Source of the DNA: Staphylococcus intermedius NCTC 11048
Lineage (GTDB): Bacteria; Bacillota; Bacilli; Staphylococcales; Staphylococcaceae
Assembly (NCBI RefSeq): GCF_002902385.1
Contig: NZ_PPQH01000050.1
Location: 1-44,254 of the forward strand
DNA: 44,254 nt
Direction: 5' to 3'
Shown here piece after piece: positions 43,501 to 44,254 of this stretch. Position 1 is the first letter of the stretch. Each line of letters begins with the position of its first letter. Both the position numbers and the translations under genes were made by a program. A model generated the notes under the pieces. That model was not told the DNA's origin. It made no database searches and worked only from the letters and a program-made list of their open reading frames with translations.

Positions 43501-44254
43501 TGCGTGCTGTGTTGTAGCATCATGTGCTGTAGTGGATGTTCTATGTTGTGGTTTGCTTGAACCTTTTTCTCCAGTTTTTGAAAAAGATGTGGCGTCATTT
43601 TCTTTACTTTCACTAGAGTCCATAGTGTGATGTTCGTGCGACGGCGCTTTCGTTGTTGTATGCGCATGAGGTGATGTATGACTTTCTGCGGATTCACTAT
43701 GTTGTATCGTATTTTCACTGTGCGATGCTTTCATACTTTGGCGCTCTGGAGTATGCGCACTATGAGTTTCTGAGGTTATTGCGCTATCTTTCGCATGTGC
43801 ACTTTCTGAAGTTTTTAGATATGCCATTTCACTATGACTTTCACGCGCTGATGTACGCACGTTTTGACTTTCTACTAATGACACACTATCGCTTTCCGAT
43901 GTTTGCGTATGTGTAGTCACGTCATTTTGTTCAGAACTTTGAACTGATTCTGACGATACGGTCTCACTTTCACAATTGCTATGTTGACTTAACACTGTTG
44001 AATTTTGGTTTGCGACAGCCTCACTCTGTGTAGACAACTTCGAAGTTAACGGAAGTTCAGAAGCCGCCATTGCTTCGTGACCTTGAAACGCATTTGCTGT
44101 TAAAACACCACCCGCAAGCGTAGACACTTTGATGACATGTCTTTTAATGACATTCCCTTTACATTCATCATCTTCTTCAATTGAACGACTTGTTAATAAA
44201 GGTAACCCCATTATGTGCAATAACTTAAATGCCTTAATACCTGATCTCACCCAA
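40504..44254 (-). CDS. Serine-rich repeat adhesin, SraP-like (5' end beyond window)
   Basis: At least 1248 residues are present. The frame runs off the right edge: the codon before VRSGIKAFKLLHIMGLPLL is Trp, matching the end of a KxYKxGKxW signal, so the N-terminus is missing. In order there is a long signal peptide remainder and a first Ser/His/Thr-rich region of about 240 residues. An L-lectin-like domain follows, starting RDNFKSNFTPRGTAYYV and containing GGDGIGFVFSPGPLGEVG. Next come a beta-grasp module (YFDADTGQEI), two cadherin-like modules (DLPPGLKFDE, GLPPGLTYNP) and a second serine-rich region of about 350 residues. The protein ends LPNTG, a membrane helix and a Lys-rich tail. This is the SraP/SasA layout, known to bind sialylated ligands. 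It is the substrate of the Sec locus downstream. Confidence 0.92.
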   Translation of the reverse strand, partial: WVRSGIKAFKLLHIMGLPLLTSRSIEEDDECKGNVIKRHVIKVSTLAGGVLTANAFQGHEAMAASELPLTSKLSTQSEAVANQNSTVLSQHSNCESETVSSESVQSSEQNDVTTHTQTSESDSVSLVESQNVRTSARESHSEMAYLKTSESAHAKDSAITSETHSAHTPERQSMKASHSENTIQHSESAESHTSPHAHTTTKAPSHEHHTMDSSESKENDATSFSKTGEKGSSKPQHRTSTTAHDATTQHAQSISQNKARSSVTTSASASSLSQSLHSEVPMKTVTKVFKPTTWVSSESVATPTTTSESHHTKRTRKARSVSHLTTTRDTTSRASDQVIVTRDNFKSNFTPRGTAYYVPETGIVTLTSDARDQRGSITLGSRVDFGKSFELVGAVNLGTRYEGHSPDGVLGGDGIGFVFSPGPLGEVGKKGAAVGFGGLNSAFGFKLDTFHNSTQPKAGDDANADPPTVGGGGAFGAFVTTNKRGVAVTYTEGTTTATAAKLHKQPNGTFEHFLINYDATTKVMTVVYANQKWSKDISEWLLRSGNTTFSFSISASTGDARNLQQIQVGSLYYTEAAVTHVHYFDADTGQEIIAPKKIAGNVGDVVNVDQQRNALSARGYRYVKFYSKDAPTYNASKNTAQLTGAGQTMVFFYKDVTAPRLDMPTQTKELNSPITPITVNTTDNGTGHVKNMVADLPPGLKFDEVDNVITGTPLKLGTYKVTVTSIDDADNFATSTFDFNIIDTTNPIVQVDHQFNEVFDPINEVEIKTMDNSGTTTDTVTGLPPGLTYNPETKRVSGTPMQIGEFTVTVTSQDSSHNTTKKSFVWTIERNVESDSISNSQSTSLSESKSMSTSNSLSTLLSAIKRVSEAESTSVSNSMSMSDSKSESASVSLSNSISDSESTSISDSISVSNSASTSNNLSLSSSESMSGSVSDSDSISLSESISTSMSGSTSVSTSLSKSYSTSTSLSQSERLSTSANASMSVSTSESSSGSTSLSNSISISLSESANNSTSVSNSGSISGSTSASLSQSTSTSFSLSVSDSIAISDSQSTPTSNSVSASASTSTRASVSQSHSLSTSQSTSTSESASVSTSLSSSESVSMASSASVSTSHSDSLSTSTSESLSLSGSMSHSTSTSVSGSLSTSNSTSTSISSAHSTSHSESVSDCLQHHSTSESTSQSMHPTTSEAISQQPSVVPKHYSPQSLPNTGTKDTSKDIFVGLLSALFGLALFGKAKKDKKDKTTRKKNN
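40720..41760 (-). repeat. Serine-rich repeat region 2 of the adhesin
   Basis: About 350 codons of imperfect SxS units with SES, STS, SNS and SDS alternating; the period is short and irregular. It is the main O-glycosylation stretch and projects the binding region from the wall. It is much shorter than the stretch known from S. aureus SraP, and collapse of repeats during assembly cannot be excluded. Confidence 0.85.

Overview
The window reads as a chromosomal segment of a Staphylococcus species. It is a low-GC Firmicute with strong AAGGAGG-type ribosome binding sites. It carries a YSIRK-type signal with an LPETG sorting signal, an accessory Sec (SecA2/SecY2) locus with an SraP-like serine-rich adhesin (LPNTG), an Atl-type amidase domain and GW modules. 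The moderately high GC for the genus and the GW-linked glutamyl-endopeptidase-like protease suggest an animal-associated (intermedius/hyicus-like) species, but the species call is an inference.

Layout. (1) 1-1.8 kb: a decayed cluster with an amidohydrolase lacking its normal N-terminus, a 30-residue stub of a YfcC-type transporter and a broken LysR regulator. (2) 1.86-8.5 kb, minus strand: a small membrane protein and a giant cell-wall-anchored protein with eleven 86-residue Rib/YPDG repeats. (3) 8.5-10.2 kb: a gene-free stretch holding palindromes and a 336-bp hairpin-rich element with inverted ends. (4) 10.2-13.3 kb: an FMN reductase, a YagU-like membrane protein, a secreted Atl-type amidase and a DUF4870 protein behind four spaced direct repeats. 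(5) 13.5-16.8 kb: a tightly overlapping ABC ATPase / permease / histidine kinase / response regulator operon with a palindromic operator in front. (6) 16.9-23.8 kb: single housekeeping or accessory genes (DUF915 hydrolase, sirtuin, GW-bearing V8-like protease, MsrA, ArgE/DapE deacylase, ACMSD-like amidohydrolase). (7) 24.2-28.3 kb: a YozG/YoaS-like regulator-membrane operon with a 20-bp perfect inverted repeat across its promoter, a PhzF-like gene and a Fic protein with a C-terminal winged helix. This part is interleaved with three copies of a duplicated intergenic block and three 33-bp palindromes of the same geometry. (8) 28.4-30.2 kb: remains of capsule-type sugar-nucleotide genes (a frameshifted UDP-sugar dehydrogenase and a truncated epimerase). 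(9) 30.2-44.25 kb: the accessory Sec operon in canonical order, running leftward: srr adhesin (5' end beyond the window), secY2, asp1, asp2, asp3, secA2, gtfA, gtfB. gtfB carries one in-frame stop codon.

How the parts fit together. The surface-biology theme is strong: two large sortase substrates, a dedicated export and glycosylation system for one of them, a secreted amidase and a protease predicted to bind the wall. Several loci are visibly eroding (the amidohydrolase cluster, the capsule-type genes, gtfB), which points to ongoing gene loss. The most promising unexplained structure is the set of 33-bp palindromes around the Fic gene: one covers its promoter region and two others sit in duplicated 3' blocks nearby.
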